In this document: positions 33,115 through 43,922 of the stretch, one piece after another | Position numbering within the stretch: the stretch's first letter is position 1 | Layout of the letters: the number at the start of each line of letters is the position of its first letter | Origin: Sceloporus undulatus | Lineage: Eukaryota; Chordata; Lepidosauria; Squamata; Phrynosomatidae | DNA length: 64,000 bases | NCBI RefSeq assembly: GCF_019175285.1 | Contig: NC_056525.1 | Span: forward strand, 123,722,600 to 123,786,599 | Reading direction: 5' to 3' | The notes under the pieces: model-generated | The model's database searches: none | The model's input: the letters and a program-made list of their open reading frames with translations, nothing else | Told to the model about the DNA's origin: nothing | Program-made: the position numbers and the translations under genes

Positions 33115-33683
33115 AGTATTTCCTTACGATTACCTCAAACTTTTACCTCAGGAAATACTCTTATTTTACTCTATCTCAATCGTGTCAAAAGAATCCACTT
33201 GGATTTAAAGTCAAACTAGTGATTCCCTACTTTTTACCCCTGACGTTTACCTCAGGAATCACAAAGTGTGCTTTTTCTTTTTCTGCTAGTCTCTTACTAT
33301 TACCAATCCGTTTACCTCAGAGACTAATCTTATCTAGGGTTGTCAGTTGTCAAGTGATCTCCTACCAATTACCCTTTTCGATTTTACCTCAGAGATCACT
33401 CTTCTGAATCCAATGTCTAGATTTTAAACTGTAGGTTTTTGTTCCTTTCAGTTTAAACCTATTATCGGGTATCTGGTATTTCCACTCAGACCCCTTAACT
33501 TCAGCACACTTCTGGCCACCTGATTTGTCAAATCCAGGCACCCTAAAACTGCAACTTTCTTTTTCTTCCAGTCCCCTACAATTTACCTCAGCAAATTACC
33601 TCAGGGACTGGTATTACTTATCCGATCTAGTCAGTTTATAGGTAATCTCTTACACAGTACCCTTGACTATTACCTCAGAGATT
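33115..33683 (-). repeat. Array of six hairpins with shared loop motif in gypsy leader
   Basis: Paired arms (+ coordinates): 33115-33123/33151-33159, 33219-33226/33255-33262, 33287-33294/33319-33326, 33353-33361/33392-33400, 33568-33575/33604-33611, 33644-33650/33677-33683. Arm sequences differ (AGTATTTCC, GTGATTCC, TAGTCTCT, AGTGATCTC, CCAGTCCC, AATCTCT), yet each has its exact complement on the other side. Every loop ends TTACCTCA just before the right arm, and most begin TAC or YTAC. The array ends 8 nt before the likely Gag start. A different hairpin (33425-33431/33449-33455) sits in the gap. Confidence 0.85.
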
Positions 33684-33839
33684 CCCCTCACTGACTTATA
33701 CCTCCTTATTTTATCTGCTGAACTTTTTACTTTTCAAGTTCAACTCAAATCTCGGGTTTCTGGTAACTTGAACGCAGAACCCAATAATACCACTTGTTTC
33801 TAGCACACTTCTCCTCAAGTTCTCCGCCACTGGATTTTT

Positions 33840-33933
33840 CGTATCCCGGTGTTGCTCACCAAATATGTAACGGATACCCTCCTTTTTATGGCTGGCGCTT
33901 GGACTTTTCCTATCCCACCGCTGCCACCAATTA
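33840..33933 (-). promoter_or_regulatory. Gypsy primer-binding site, tRNA-Leu type, and repeated LTR edge
   Basis: The + strand ATCCCACCGCTGCCACCA at 33912-33929 equals the 3' end of a vertebrate tRNA-Leu with CCA, so the - strand is an 18-nt primer site four bases inside the LTR end (GTTACA at 33934-33939). 'atgtaacggatacc' recurs 68 bp apart at 33865 and 33933, and a second 'tatcccaccgctgccac' lies near 33990, so the LTR-edge/primer block is partly duplicated. Confidence 0.7.
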
Positions 33934-34639
33934 TGTAACGGATACCCAAACCACAATCCCTTTTCTATAATGGCAAACGCCTGGGACTTCTGTTATCCCA
34001 CCGCTGCCACTCCATTTACTATTACGAACCCCCTTTCTTATGGGGCAGGTTCACCTTATTATCTAATATGGTAGCGTGGATATAATATATAGGACTGACA
34101 AGCCTTTAGGTAAACCAAAATAAAAACTTTATTGAACAAAGGGTTAAGGCAGATTTCCCTTGAACTAAATGATACTATATAACTGTTAGTTCAGGCACAG
34201 GTTACTTAGTTACATTCGTATTTTTTTACTTTGCTACTGTTATGTCGCTTTCCCCAAGTATTCCTCAATCACCTAAGGACTTTCCTATCCCTCTTTAGGC
34301 AATCCTTTTCCCTAACTCAGCCACCAAGTCTAACAATATCTTTTAAGATATAATGTAACCGAAACCCCTCTTTTAGAGTCCGGCTACCAAGAGTCTCTCT
34401 TTTCTAGACTCCCCCAAAACTAATACGGTCTCTCTCTGGACCAAACAGTTCCCTATCTAACTATTCCCTCAGGAACCCCTGCAACCCAGTCCTCTCTTGG
34501 ACTTGACTGTTCCCCTCAACATTCTAAACCCCAACTGCCAGCTCAACTGCCAAGCGGAATGTTCAAATTCCTCATCTGGCACCTGATTGGCTCAGGGCAT
34601 CTGCCCTCCGATTGGCTGTTTGGCAGTCAGCTTGTTACA
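33934..34639 (-). repeat. Gypsy 5' LTR, about 706 bp
   Basis: It begins TGTAACAAGC at 34639 and ends GTTACA at 33934, a perfect 6-bp inverted pair. It has CCAATC-type boxes near its start and GTTCAATAAAG followed by a T-rich stretch as polyadenylation region near 34130. No partner LTR was found in the window. Confidence 0.65.
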
Positions 34640-34974
34640 CATGCACTTGACCTTTAGCACCTGGGATAATTTCTAGGGCTTTTCCCCATGAAGTGGTGAC
34701 ATGTTTGCAATCCTTACTAAATTAGCCTTTTAGTTTATTGGCCAATGTAATCAACAATGAAAATGAATGGTAATTTAAAATTATGCTTCCTGTCTAACTT
34801 CCTAAAGATATTAAATCATGTTCATTTTTTAAAAATGTAAACCTTATTAACCACATTTTGCATTTTAATGGTTTTGTCTTAACCCTGCCTTCCTGAAACA
34901 GTGTATATTACAAGTGATGTTGCTCTACCTGTTCATAAAATGGAAAATAGTTAATGTTAGTGACCTAGTGATCG

Positions 34975-35535
34975 GAAGGGCATGGTTTTTACCCATTTAA
35001 CCCACGTCAAAAAGATGCTGGTAAAATGGGTTGTTTTGGGGGCTGAATCTATTTATTTAGAAATACCATATTTTCCAGAGTATAAGACGACCGGGCGTAT
35101 AAGACGACTCCCAACTTTTAAAAGAAAACTATAGGCTTTAGCCTATACTCAATGTATAAGGCTACTCCTCCTCCGCGCCGGCGCAGGGCTGCAGGCTTCT
35201 CAGGTCTCCAGAGGCCTGAGAGGCCGGCGGCCCCGAGAGCACGCGCGCTGGCTTCTGAAGGGCCTCCGAAGGCCCCTCAGAGGCCAGCGCGGTGCTGCTG
35301 GCTTCCCAGGCCTCTGGAGGCCTGAGAGGCCAGTGGCCCCGAGAGCGTGCGCGCCGGCTTCTGAAGGGCCTCTGAAGGTGCGAGATTTCGCCGCCATTTC
35401 CCCTCCCAAATGGTGGCGCCCAGAGCGGCGAAAAGCCGCAACCGGCGGCGGCAGTGGCGGCAGCAGGAGGCCTCAAAGGCCTCCGTGGGCCGCATCCGGC
35501 CCACAGGCCGGAGGTTGCCAACCCCTGCACTAACT
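34975..35535. mobile_element. Repeat block: MITE core and GC-rich element
   Basis: 34975-35065 repeats the GGCATGGTTTTTACCCATTT core of 20280-20670. From 35068, TTTCCAGAGTATAAGACGAC starts another element, with an approximately 106-bp GC-rich tandem unit (GAGGCCTGAGAGGCC at 35211 and 35317). Open frames here are GC by-products. Confidence 0.5.
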
Positions 35536-35544
35536 AGAATGTGT

Positions 35545-35925
35545 TCCTAATCTTAAGACCAAAACAGATGGCCCTAAAGGGGCGCCTTGGTGCTGTCCCT
35601 TTAATTATTGCACCAGGGCTGTGGCAACCACACATCACAACCCCGATCTGGCTTTTTTCCCCATGCAAAAAGAAGTGGCAAAATCCTTGCTTCTTTTTGT
35701 GCCAGAAAACCACACCTTTTCTGTTGCTGCCACGGCTTTTTAGTGCTCCTGTGGTGTGTGGCGTCTGCATGCTGTGCCACTGTAGTAGCTGAAAAGCTGC
35801 CCCTGAGTGGGCAACAGAGCAACGTAATGCCAGCTTTGGGGCGGCATCAGGGAATGTGTCATGTGTATGCCACACTGCCAGGAAGCCAGCACATTGTGCT
35901 GTTCTGTACTGGCCCTTACTTACAG
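35545..35925. mobile_element. Non-autonomous element, copy A
   Basis: 'aaaacagatggccctaaagg', GCAAAAAGAAGTGGCAAAAT and a 'gccacactgccaggaagccagcaca' end run parallel to 42400-42763. No coding capacity. Confidence 0.5.
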
Positions 35926-36873
35926 CTCAACTGGGATTTGTAGTCCTTGATGTTTCTGGGCAGCTGGAAGCTTGGACTCCATTGTCTAGGCCTACCAGTC
36001 CCTTATGCTCTACCTCAGGGCAGAGAGCTCCCCAAAGGCAGTCAAAAGAAGACTCAAGGCTTGTGTTGTAAGGAGGCTTGTTAAAACCTTTCTTCATAAG
36101 CATCTCGAAGATTCAAAGATTTGAAGATTCGCAGCCCAGTCCCAGCTCCTCCATCTCCTTGGTCAGTTGTCTTCTCTTCAGCTGTGAGGTAAACCCTGAT
36201 TAGAATGCACTGCCCCCCAACATTTAGCCCTTTGATTTCTGGGGAGAAGTCCTCTGAAAGTGGAGGGATTTCCATTTATCCCAGGCAGTCTTTGAGCTTT
36301 TGCAAAGTTGTGATAGTGTTTTGAAGATTCTATCTCACCTACCAATGAGGCACAGAGTATGTATGAGGTGAGATTACCACTTGCATCCGGGACCCATCTC
36401 CATCAGGCTGCAAGTTATGAAAACTGGATAATGATGATTAAATATTCCAGCTCAGGGACACTAGGGTGCCAGAAAACTCCAGATCAACAGTTCAGTACTT
36501 CAGTTCTTAAATATCACAAACAAACTGATGTGGGTTCTTTACTGAGCTGTGTTTTATCCCCAATCTTCTCCTTAGGAACAGTGGCCAAATTAGTTCTCTA
36601 AGCACAATCACACCTCATGAGCTTCTGCCTTCTTTAGATCCATATTTTAAGCTTGGATATATTCACTTTGGACAAAAAAGTGGGCCAATATAATTGGCTA
36701 TAAGTACCCCCCCAAAAAAAAGTTCTAACCTTTCTAGATCTTTATTTGGGTTAAAAAGAAATAGAATTCTCATCTTAGGAGATGAATTTCTAGTAAGGAA
36801 ACTTTTGTCAACCCCAAAATGACATGAAAAGATCTTCTTCCCTCCCTTCCCTCCCATATCTTTTCCCTACTAG
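35926..36873. other. TOR3A intron 2, 3' part
   Basis: No repeat or exon was recognised. The pyrimidine-rich tract ATCTTTTCCCTACTAG just before 36874 is the acceptor of exon 3. Confidence 0.4.
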
Positions 36874-37139
36874 GACTGGATCTGGACCTGAGCAGGCGAC
36901 TCCATGGACAACACCTGGTGAAACATGTTGTCCTGAAAGCTATTCAGGGCTTCCTGGAGACACCAGAGCCAGAGAAAGCACTGACTCTTTCCTTCCATGG
37001 CTGGACTGGCACGGGCAAGAACTTTGTGGCTCGGATGATCGCAGAGCATTTGTACCAGGATGGCCTGAAAAGTGATTGTGTCAAAGTCTTCATCTCCCTA
37101 TTTCACTTCCCTCATTCCAAATATGTGGACATATACAAG
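36874..37139 (+). CDS. TOR3A: TOR3A exon 3 (Walker A)
   Basis: The acceptor CCCTACTAG precedes GACTGG and the donor is CAAG/GTGAGA. It encodes LSRRLHGQHLVKHVVLKAIQ and the nucleotide-binding loop GWTGTGKNFVARM, then FHFPHSKYVD, diagnostic of torsins. 266 nt, entry phase 1, exit phase 0. Confidence 0.96.
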
Positions 37140-37321
37140 GTGAGAACACATTTTTCAGAAGAAGATAACAGGTATGCCAGGTAAACTATAGAAGGGAGTT
37201 TCTGGTGCAGCTCTTTTGTTTTCCCATTTCCTGGTGTTGACATGAACTTTGATCCTCTGTTCATAACATTTTATTTTGCACTAGAATGCAGACAACACAC
37301 TGTGTTCCATTTTGTGTTTTA

Positions 37322-37535
37322 GGCTGCATCCAAACTACAGAATAATGAAGTTTGGCACCACTTTAACTCTCATAGCTCAGTGCTGTAGACTCCTTGGAAT
37401 TGTAGTTGGTTGTGGCACCAGAGCTCTCTGACAGAGAAGGCAAAACTACAATTCCCAAAATACCATCGCATGGAATCATGGCAATTAAAGTCACGTCAAA
37501 CTGGATTATTTCTGCAGTGTGAGTGCAGCTTTAGA
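37322..37535. mobile_element. Palindromic MITE in TOR3A intron 3
   Basis: 'aggctgcatccaaactacagaataat...ttggcaccactttaac' faces 'aattaaagtcacgtcaaactggattatttctgcagtg'. Family of 18298-18498. Confidence 0.7.
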
Positions 37536-37827
37536 GATTAAATCCAGTTATCTTCTTAGCATGAGTAGGCCTATTAAATTGGTAGGGTTTACACAAATAT
37601 GGTACTACCATTCAGCAGTAGATTGAGTGGGTCTGTGAGATTGATAATTGAATTTAGACCTTGGTTGTTTAATCTGGAGATTTGTTCTAAAAGCTTTTGT
37701 AGGAAAGCATTGCATTATTAGTTATTGTAAACTACCTTGTGACAACTATACCCTACATGATGGAATATAAAAATATTAAATAAATGTCCTGCTGTGTAAC
37801 TCACATTGCTTTCCTGTGCCCATTTAG

Positions 37828-38003
37828 GTCCAGCTAGCCAGAGAGATCAGTGAGACAGTGCAGCTCTGTGAACAGTCCTTGTTCATCTTTGATGAGGCAG
37901 AGAAACTTCATGCTGGCCTCTTGGATGCTATAAAACCCTATGTGGATCATTATGACAGCATTAATGCAGTGAATTATCGACGGTCTATCTTCTTATTCCT
38001 TAG
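37828..38003 (+). CDS. TOR3A: TOR3A exon 4 (Walker B)
   Basis: The acceptor CCCATTTAG precedes GTCCAG and the donor is CTTAG/GTGAGG. It encodes VQLAREISETVQLCEQS and FIFDEAEKLHAGLLD, the Walker B segment. 176 nt, phase 0 in, phase 2 out. Confidence 0.96.
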
Positions 38004-39843
38004 GTGAGGAATAAGGGGGTGGGATTCAAAGTAAGGTTATCTTTCTAAAGGAAGTATTAAAAGGCTGTGCATTCTGGAGAGAGTAGCCAGCCAAAACAAA
38101 ACAAAACATGTGAAGGAAAATGTAGTGATGCATCCAGACTTCTGCTAGCATATATGTTTGATGGCCCTTTCTAGAAAGGGACATGGCTTTCTTGCCATTT
38201 CCTGAGCTACCCTCATCTTCAGCTTTGATTGTAAAGCTATTCAAACTGGGGCAATAAGAACTGTATGGGAACCTGTTTATGTATGTTAGTATTATCCCCC
38301 TTGTGAACAATAAACTGCACCTGCGCACACCACCAAGGCCTATGGCTTTAGGGGGAGCAGAATCTTGTCTTGTGATATGACTGCGCATAGTTTTTATTGG
38401 AACTCACAAGTATTGTTTAGAGAGAACAGAAGCAGCTCTCTCCCTGTTTCATACTGCATATGGCAGTCCCTCAAAATGGACTTTCTCCTGGCCAACTCAC
38501 TAGCATGCTGCAGTTAGAAAATAATTAATGGGCCTGATGGTAGGAATGGAAGTGAAAAGGCACAAGTCCCTTTGTTTCAGAATGGAGGAAGAAGACCCTT
38601 ATCCCAGTCAAAATATGCTGCTTTTCTGAAACTTGCTCTTGAATCCTTCCAAGACTGCATATTTGAATCTCACTCAATTACTTGCCTACATTCTCTGAAA
38701 TTGGAAGGGCTCACAACAGTTGTTCCTGATATGAAAAACAAATTGGCCTGTTTTAGCATTTCTCACACATGTGCCCTTTGGAACTAGTGGGATCCAAGCC
38801 AATTCTCTTCTGTTGACTTTTGTGAGTGCCTTGGGTGAGTGCCATCAGTCTAGCACCTTTTAAGAATATGCCTGGGAGCTTAAGAAAAGCAACTGGAACC
38901 TGATTCATATCCTTCACAGATGGTGTCACTCCAGAGTTTATTGGGCTATACCTCCCATCAGCCATAGTCAATGGTCAGGGATGATGGGAGTTTGTCTAAC
39001 TACATCTGGAGAGCCACAAATTGACCTCCACTAGTGTAGAGATAGCCCAACTCATTAATGTAAATAAACATATCACCTTCTAGGCCTGATTATTAAACCA
39101 TGGCATTATCTTACATTCTCCCTGCCTCAGTGGTAATCCATTGCCCTGGCTGCAGCCTTAGTGAAGTCTTTTACTAGGTGCAGTTCTTTAAAGGTACCAC
39201 CAAAGTATCATTGGTTTACATTTCACCTCAGCTAGTAACACACTAGGCTGCTTTGGACAAGTCACTGTTTTTCAGCCTCAGTCTATCCAGTCTCTAATGC
39301 AAGACTGACTCACGTTACAGTGTTCTGGATGGACTGCTGACGTCAAATATCATGCTTTGGCCATGTGAAATGATGGTATTGTGTTAGCATCATATAACTC
39401 ATTGCAAGTTGATCATCTTCAGCGTTGAGCCCCATGTTGTTTTTTGGTAAGGTTCTTGTGTTCTGCACAATGACTCATAGACAATAGATAGGGCATGCCT
39501 TCTATTCCAGTAGTGAATTTAAGAGAAAGTAGGATACAGATAATTTAAAAAATGAAATTAGAAAAAGCAAGCAGTTGTAGGTCCGATGAAAGGGTGTGCA
39601 TTAAACTATTTTAGGGAAGGATTGTAGGCAAAACCCTCTTGCAACTCCTCCAACAATGTGCAACAGTATCTGAACCACTTCCACTCACCCTCTCTTCTCT
39701 GAGGGCAAACTAGAAAACTCTGATCCCTAATCTGGGAACATTGCCCATAGTACAGTGTCAGTTTTACAACATGATGATGATGTTATGGGATCACTAACCT
39801 CTGTTGATGAAACAGTGCTGATTTCCCCCCCCTTCTCATCCAG
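38004..39843 (+). other. TOR3A intron 4
   Basis: It contains a short common repeat at about 38935-39025 ('ccatcagccatagtcaatggtcagggatgatgggag'), a decayed SINE near 39215-39330 (TTTGGACAAGTCACTG, CAGCCTCAG), and otherwise unremarkable sequence. Confidence 0.5.
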
Positions 39844-39968
39844 TAACACAGGTGCAAACATCATCAATGAAGTAGCACTAGATTTCTGGCGAACTGGCCG
39901 AGCCAGAGAGGAAATCGCCATGGAATTCTTAGAGCCATACTTACGGGCTGAGCTGATGGAAGCTACAG
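39844..39968 (+). CDS. TOR3A: TOR3A exon 5 (sensor 1)
   Basis: The acceptor CTCATCCAG precedes TAACAC and the donor is CTACAG/GTGAGA. It completes FLFLSN (sensor-1 Asn) and gives GANIINEVALDFWRTGRARE and EFLEPYLRAELMEA, paralleling human GDIINEVVLKLLKAG. 125 nt. Confidence 0.95.
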
Positions 39969-40557
39969 GTGAGAAGTTGCTTTTTCCTAACACTGTAGGT
40001 CACACTGCAGTCCTCTTTAGAAGCCGAAGGACTTTATTTCCAGAAATTTTGGAAGGGCCACTTCTCACACAAAGGAAGGATTTCCATTCCTCCATGCTTA
40101 CTGGGTCGGTGCACCTATATCCAAAGAATTATTTTCCAAACACATTTTGAAATTCTGTTCCACAGAAGATGATAACTAAGTGTATATCTAAAATGGACTG
40201 TCAGGGTCCATTGTACAGAATTTTTGTCAAGCATATGTTCTGTGGCTACATGGTGTGTGAAATGACCCTATAATTGTATACTGTGTAACCTCCTGCAGGG
40301 CTAGCCATGTTAGTCTGTTGCAGCATAGAGTCTTCTCGTACTTTAAAACTGACACCTTACTGAAAACTTATAAAACTGGACTTGATGGGACTTAGAGCCC
40401 ACTGAAATAAATGCATGAAATATTACTCTGAGCTGAAGGGTGTATGTGTGGGTGGGTGGGTGTGTAAAAGACAGTAAACAATGATGCCTGAGGGGAATTA
40501 AATGCAGAAGGTCCAGAGAATTATAATTAAATTAATTGGAGCCATTTGTAAAAAAGT

Positions 40558-41092
40558 ACAGTGGGCCCTTCGCATGCATTGGGGTTAGGGGTTCAAGACC
40601 CCCCATGAAAGTGGAAAAAGTGCAAATAAAAAACCTCCACTGTATTTTTAGCTGAGAGAACACCTCTCTAAGAATCTCTGGTTCTCCAGTGTAACTTTAT
40701 GGTTAACATCTGCCAGAAGCTGACCATAGAATCGGTGTTGCCAACAAGCCTCGAAGATATTCCCCGGAATATTTTACCAAAATCCCCAGAATTCCCTAAT
40801 ATTTACCAGAATATTCAGTTAAAATCCCTGGAACGAATTTAATTAAATTCCCCGGATTCTGGGGAATTCCCTGGAAATGGGCACGCTGCATAGAACTGCA
40901 CTGGAGGACTTACAAATGCTTAGAGAAGTCTTCTCTCAAGGAATCCCTAGGTCCTCTACTACAGCTTTTGGTGAAATTTGACCATAGAGTCATGCTGGAG
41001 GACCTAAAGATTCCTAGAGAGAACATATTAATCAAATCCTTGAATAATCAAATCCACAAAAGTCAAAGCTGCAAATGTGGAGGGCTAATTAG
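40558..41092. mobile_element. Tigger-like MITE with inner fragment
   Basis: The left end TACAGTGGGCCCTTCGCATG with GGTTCAAGACCCCCCATGA and the right end GCAAATGTGGAGGGC resemble the 'cagtcggccctc..tatccgc' family at 43579-43922. Near 40738 lies GTGTTGCCAACAAGCCTCGA, an end of the element at 49850-50816. Confidence 0.45.
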
Positions 41093-42399
41093 TTGTTGAT
41101 GGTATAGACATCCTGGTATAGCAAAACAAGTAACGATAAACGATTAGTTTGCAATCCAACATCCTCTTAGTATAACTTAAAGATCTGCACATGGACATAC
41201 GTTACATGAGCTCTACATAAGCTCCAAGCAGAATATTGCAGCTCATGTTAATGACTACCGTAGGTGCCATTGCACATATGCAATAGATAATACAAAATGC
41301 ACAACCATACATAGACAATGTCAAATCATAATGTTTTAAAAAAGCACAGAGAAATATGCTGTCTGCACAATTCCACTTCTGTCACTATCAGCAGAATATG
41401 TCCACTGTACATTGGTAACCGCATGCTTAGTGTGACTTGCACCTATGTATGTCTCTAACTGGATGCTACCCTTTATGTCAGTATTATAATTATCATTGCC
41501 TGGACCTTCTGTATTTCACTTCTCTTGGAGCTTTCTGTTTACTCCTTTGGCCCATCTGGCTCTCTCTTCCAAGATTACACATCAGATATCTGATGAAGTG
41601 AACTCTGGTCCCATGCAATTTATGCCATAACACATGTTAGTCTTTAAGGTGCTAGTAGGCCCTTTGTTATTCTCATGTATGAAATGTTGGAAATGCAACA
41701 ATGTACAGCATTTAAAGAGTTAAATGTGTCTTATTAGAGAGAGCAGCACTGATAGCGCTGAATTATGTTTCAGTGACCTAGTCTCCTCATATACTAGCCA
41801 CCTGTCCTAGTATCTCAGAGATATAAGCTGATTGATATTCTTAGGGCTCACTCCCCACTTATCTCTACCATCTCTCTATTATCTCACTGCTACAAAGGTG
41901 AAACTATTCCTGGTCTCTCCTGTCTCTGCTTAGTCTATCTTAGCACCATTAGAGAGATTTCCTATCTCTAATGGAGTTCTTATAATAACACTTTAGTTTG
42001 TTTCCTATAGCCATTGGTGTTATTATTCCTTAATCATAATAGTTAGCCTCTGAATGCACACAGTTTTTCATCTTTTCCAATGAGCCGTGTTATCTGACAA
42101 TATCTCAAAGTATGATAGCCTCTGTTTATTCATTCTGGCTTCTTGAGTTAATTTGTTCTCAGATCTGTTTATTGGTCTTTTTGACAGTCCTCCATCACCA
42201 CATTTCAAGTGCGTTGATTTTCTTCCTGTCCAACTTTCACACTCATATAAATAATAATAACAATAATAAATAAAACTTTTATTTATATCCCGCTTTTCTG
42301 TGACAAGACGATCAAAGCGGCTTACAACACGTTAAAATCCACATTTACAATGGGGCAGATGATTCTAGTTCCTTCATAGTTATCTTTTCAAGTCTTAGG

Positions 42400-42763
42400 G
42401 GCGAAACAGACCAGCCCAAAGGAGTGGCTTCTGGGCACCTCTTTGAGTGCCAGATTGGGGCCATGGCAACTGCACACCGTGGCCCTGATCTGGCATTTTC
42501 TCAGTGCAAAAAGAAGTGGCAAAAAGCCACTCCTTTTTATGCCGGGAAAAAGATGCCTTTGCCACTGCCGCATTGATTTTTTTCACATTTCTGCAGTGCA
42601 CGGCATCTAACTGCCACACTGCCAAAACGCTGCCCACCGTGTGGTCAGGCATGTGGTGTGATGCTGGCTTGGAAGCGGAGTTGGGACATGCGGCATGCAG
42701 ATGCCACACTCCCAAGCTGCTGGGACGCTGGCATATTTTGCCCATGTGTTTAGCCCCGTAGTC
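42400..42763. mobile_element. Non-autonomous element, copy B
   Basis: The ends 'aggggcgaaacagacc' and 'gtgtttagcccc' are imperfect inverted repeats. Inside are GTGCAAAAAGAAGTGGCAAA and a 'gatgccacactcccaagctgctgggacgctggca' end like copy A at 35545-35925. It is inserted in the RTE/BovB remnant. Confidence 0.6.
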
Positions 42764-43164
42764 TTCTTTTGATTTCCTGAGTGCAGTCTCCATTTTGATT
42801 TATTACTGAGCCAAAGTGTAAAAAATCTTTGATGTCTTCATCATCCATATTTAAGGTGGGTAAATCATCTGTGGTCATTATTTTGTTTTCTTATTACTCA
42901 ATTATGACCTTGCTTTTAAACCTTTTTCCTCTACTTTTATCTGTACTCATTTCAAAGCTTTACTCTTTTTGGCAAATAATGTGATGTCATCTGCATATCT
43001 GAAATTATCATGTTCCCTCCTCATTTTGTTTCTTCCTCACTGTCCATATTATATGTTCTGCATATAAATTAAATAGATAGGGTGATGAAATGCAACCTTG
43101 GCTGGCCCTTTTGCCAATAGGAAACCATTGTGTGTTCTAACAGTGACCTCTTATCCAGAGTATA

Positions 43165-43345
43165 TGTCACAGAATCATAGAATAATAGAGTTGGAAGAGA
43201 CCGCAAGAGCCATCCAGTCCAACCCCCTGCCATGCAGGAAATCCCAATCAAAGCATCCCCGACAGATGGCCATCCAGCCTCTGTTTGAAGGCCTCCAAGG
43301 AGGGAGACTCCACTACACTGTCATACATCTGGACAATGCAATCCA
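43165..43345 (-). mobile_element. CR1 LINE 3' end, inserted in older LINE
   Basis: AGAATCATAGAATAATAGAG, GAGACCGCAAGAGCCATCC, CATGCAGGAAATCCC and GCCTCCAAGGAGGGAGACTC follow the CR1 order of 12310-12480. Confidence 0.75.
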
Positions 43346-43578
43346 AAGATTTTCGTGATCTACACAATCAAAGGCTGTTTTTCTTATAAACATATTTGCC
43401 ATGCTCCATTAACCAATGTATGGTTGCATTTTGATCTCTAGCACATCTTCCTTTTCTGGCCAGAGCTTGGACATCTAGCATTTCTCACTCCATATAGGGT
43501 AAAGTCTTAAGCCTCACTTTGCTTGCATGGGAAATTGGTGCAATAGTATAAGTGTTACTGCAAGATTGGCACATGAAT

Positions 43579-43922
43579 ACAGTCGGCCCTCAGTATCCGC
43601 AGGACAACTGGACCCCCCCCCCCAAAACAGATACCAAAATCTGCACATGTTCAAGCCTGCATTGTCCCGAATGGTGGTGCATGTATTAGGGACAGCCCCT
43701 GTTGTCCTGTGATGGTGCATACATGTGGCCATATCACCATTGGGGACAATGAGCCTTAATGGCAGCATGGCCACATGCACATACCGCCATGGAATAATGG
43801 GGGATGTCCTTAATGGTGGTGCGGCCATGTGCATGCGACACCATTGGGGACAATGGGTGCTTGCCATCTCCAGATGCTTGGATCTGTGGATGGCAAATTT
43901 GTGGCTATTGAGGGCAGACTGT
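43579..43922. mobile_element. Tigger-like MITE
   Basis: CAGTCGGCCCTCAGTATCCG at the left and 'attgagggcagactg' at the right form terminal inverted repeats, flanked by TA on both sides as expected for a Tc1/mariner-pogo insertion. Confidence 0.65.

Larger units (their letters stand above)
30750..34639 (-). mobile_element. Ty3/gypsy LTR-retrotransposon fossil, SCAN-like Gag
   Basis: On the - strand: one LTR (34639-33934), primer site, repeated leader, hairpin array, Gag from about 33107 (MPPKKIKPPAGPE, then K/E-rich repeats such as REKELESEK), a SCAN-like block (about 32531-32240, AQDYILFKEMVKQRFGL), CCHC knuckle CYECGKLGHLRYNC (near 32005), aspartic protease-like DSGAEVCIVKS (near 31700), then a coiled-coil region of nearly 200 residues (31343-30750). 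SCAN domains are known to derive from Gag of Gmr1-like gypsy elements. Reverse transcriptase, RNase H, integrase and the second LTR are not seen. Broken, with about five or more interruptions. With one LTR the age cannot be estimated by LTR divergence. Confidence 0.75.
41760..43510 (-). mobile_element. RTE/BovB-like LINE, decayed, with nested insertions
   Basis: On the - strand pieces of ORF2 can be read: ICRTYNMDSEEE and a MQMTS-type remnant of the YADD region (43130-42970), DDLPTLNMDDEDIKDFL and INQNGDCTQEIKRR (42880-42770), and YECESWTGRKS (near 42240). It is interrupted by a tail-type repeat at 42245-42345, a non-autonomous element at 42400-42763 and a CR1 end at 43165-43345. The coding frames are heavily damaged. 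It lies in TOR3A intron 5. Confidence 0.6.

Noticed and set aside
35162-35533. Alanine/glycine/arginine-rich frames on both strands
   Set aside because: They come from a 106-bp GC-rich tandem unit in a repeat.
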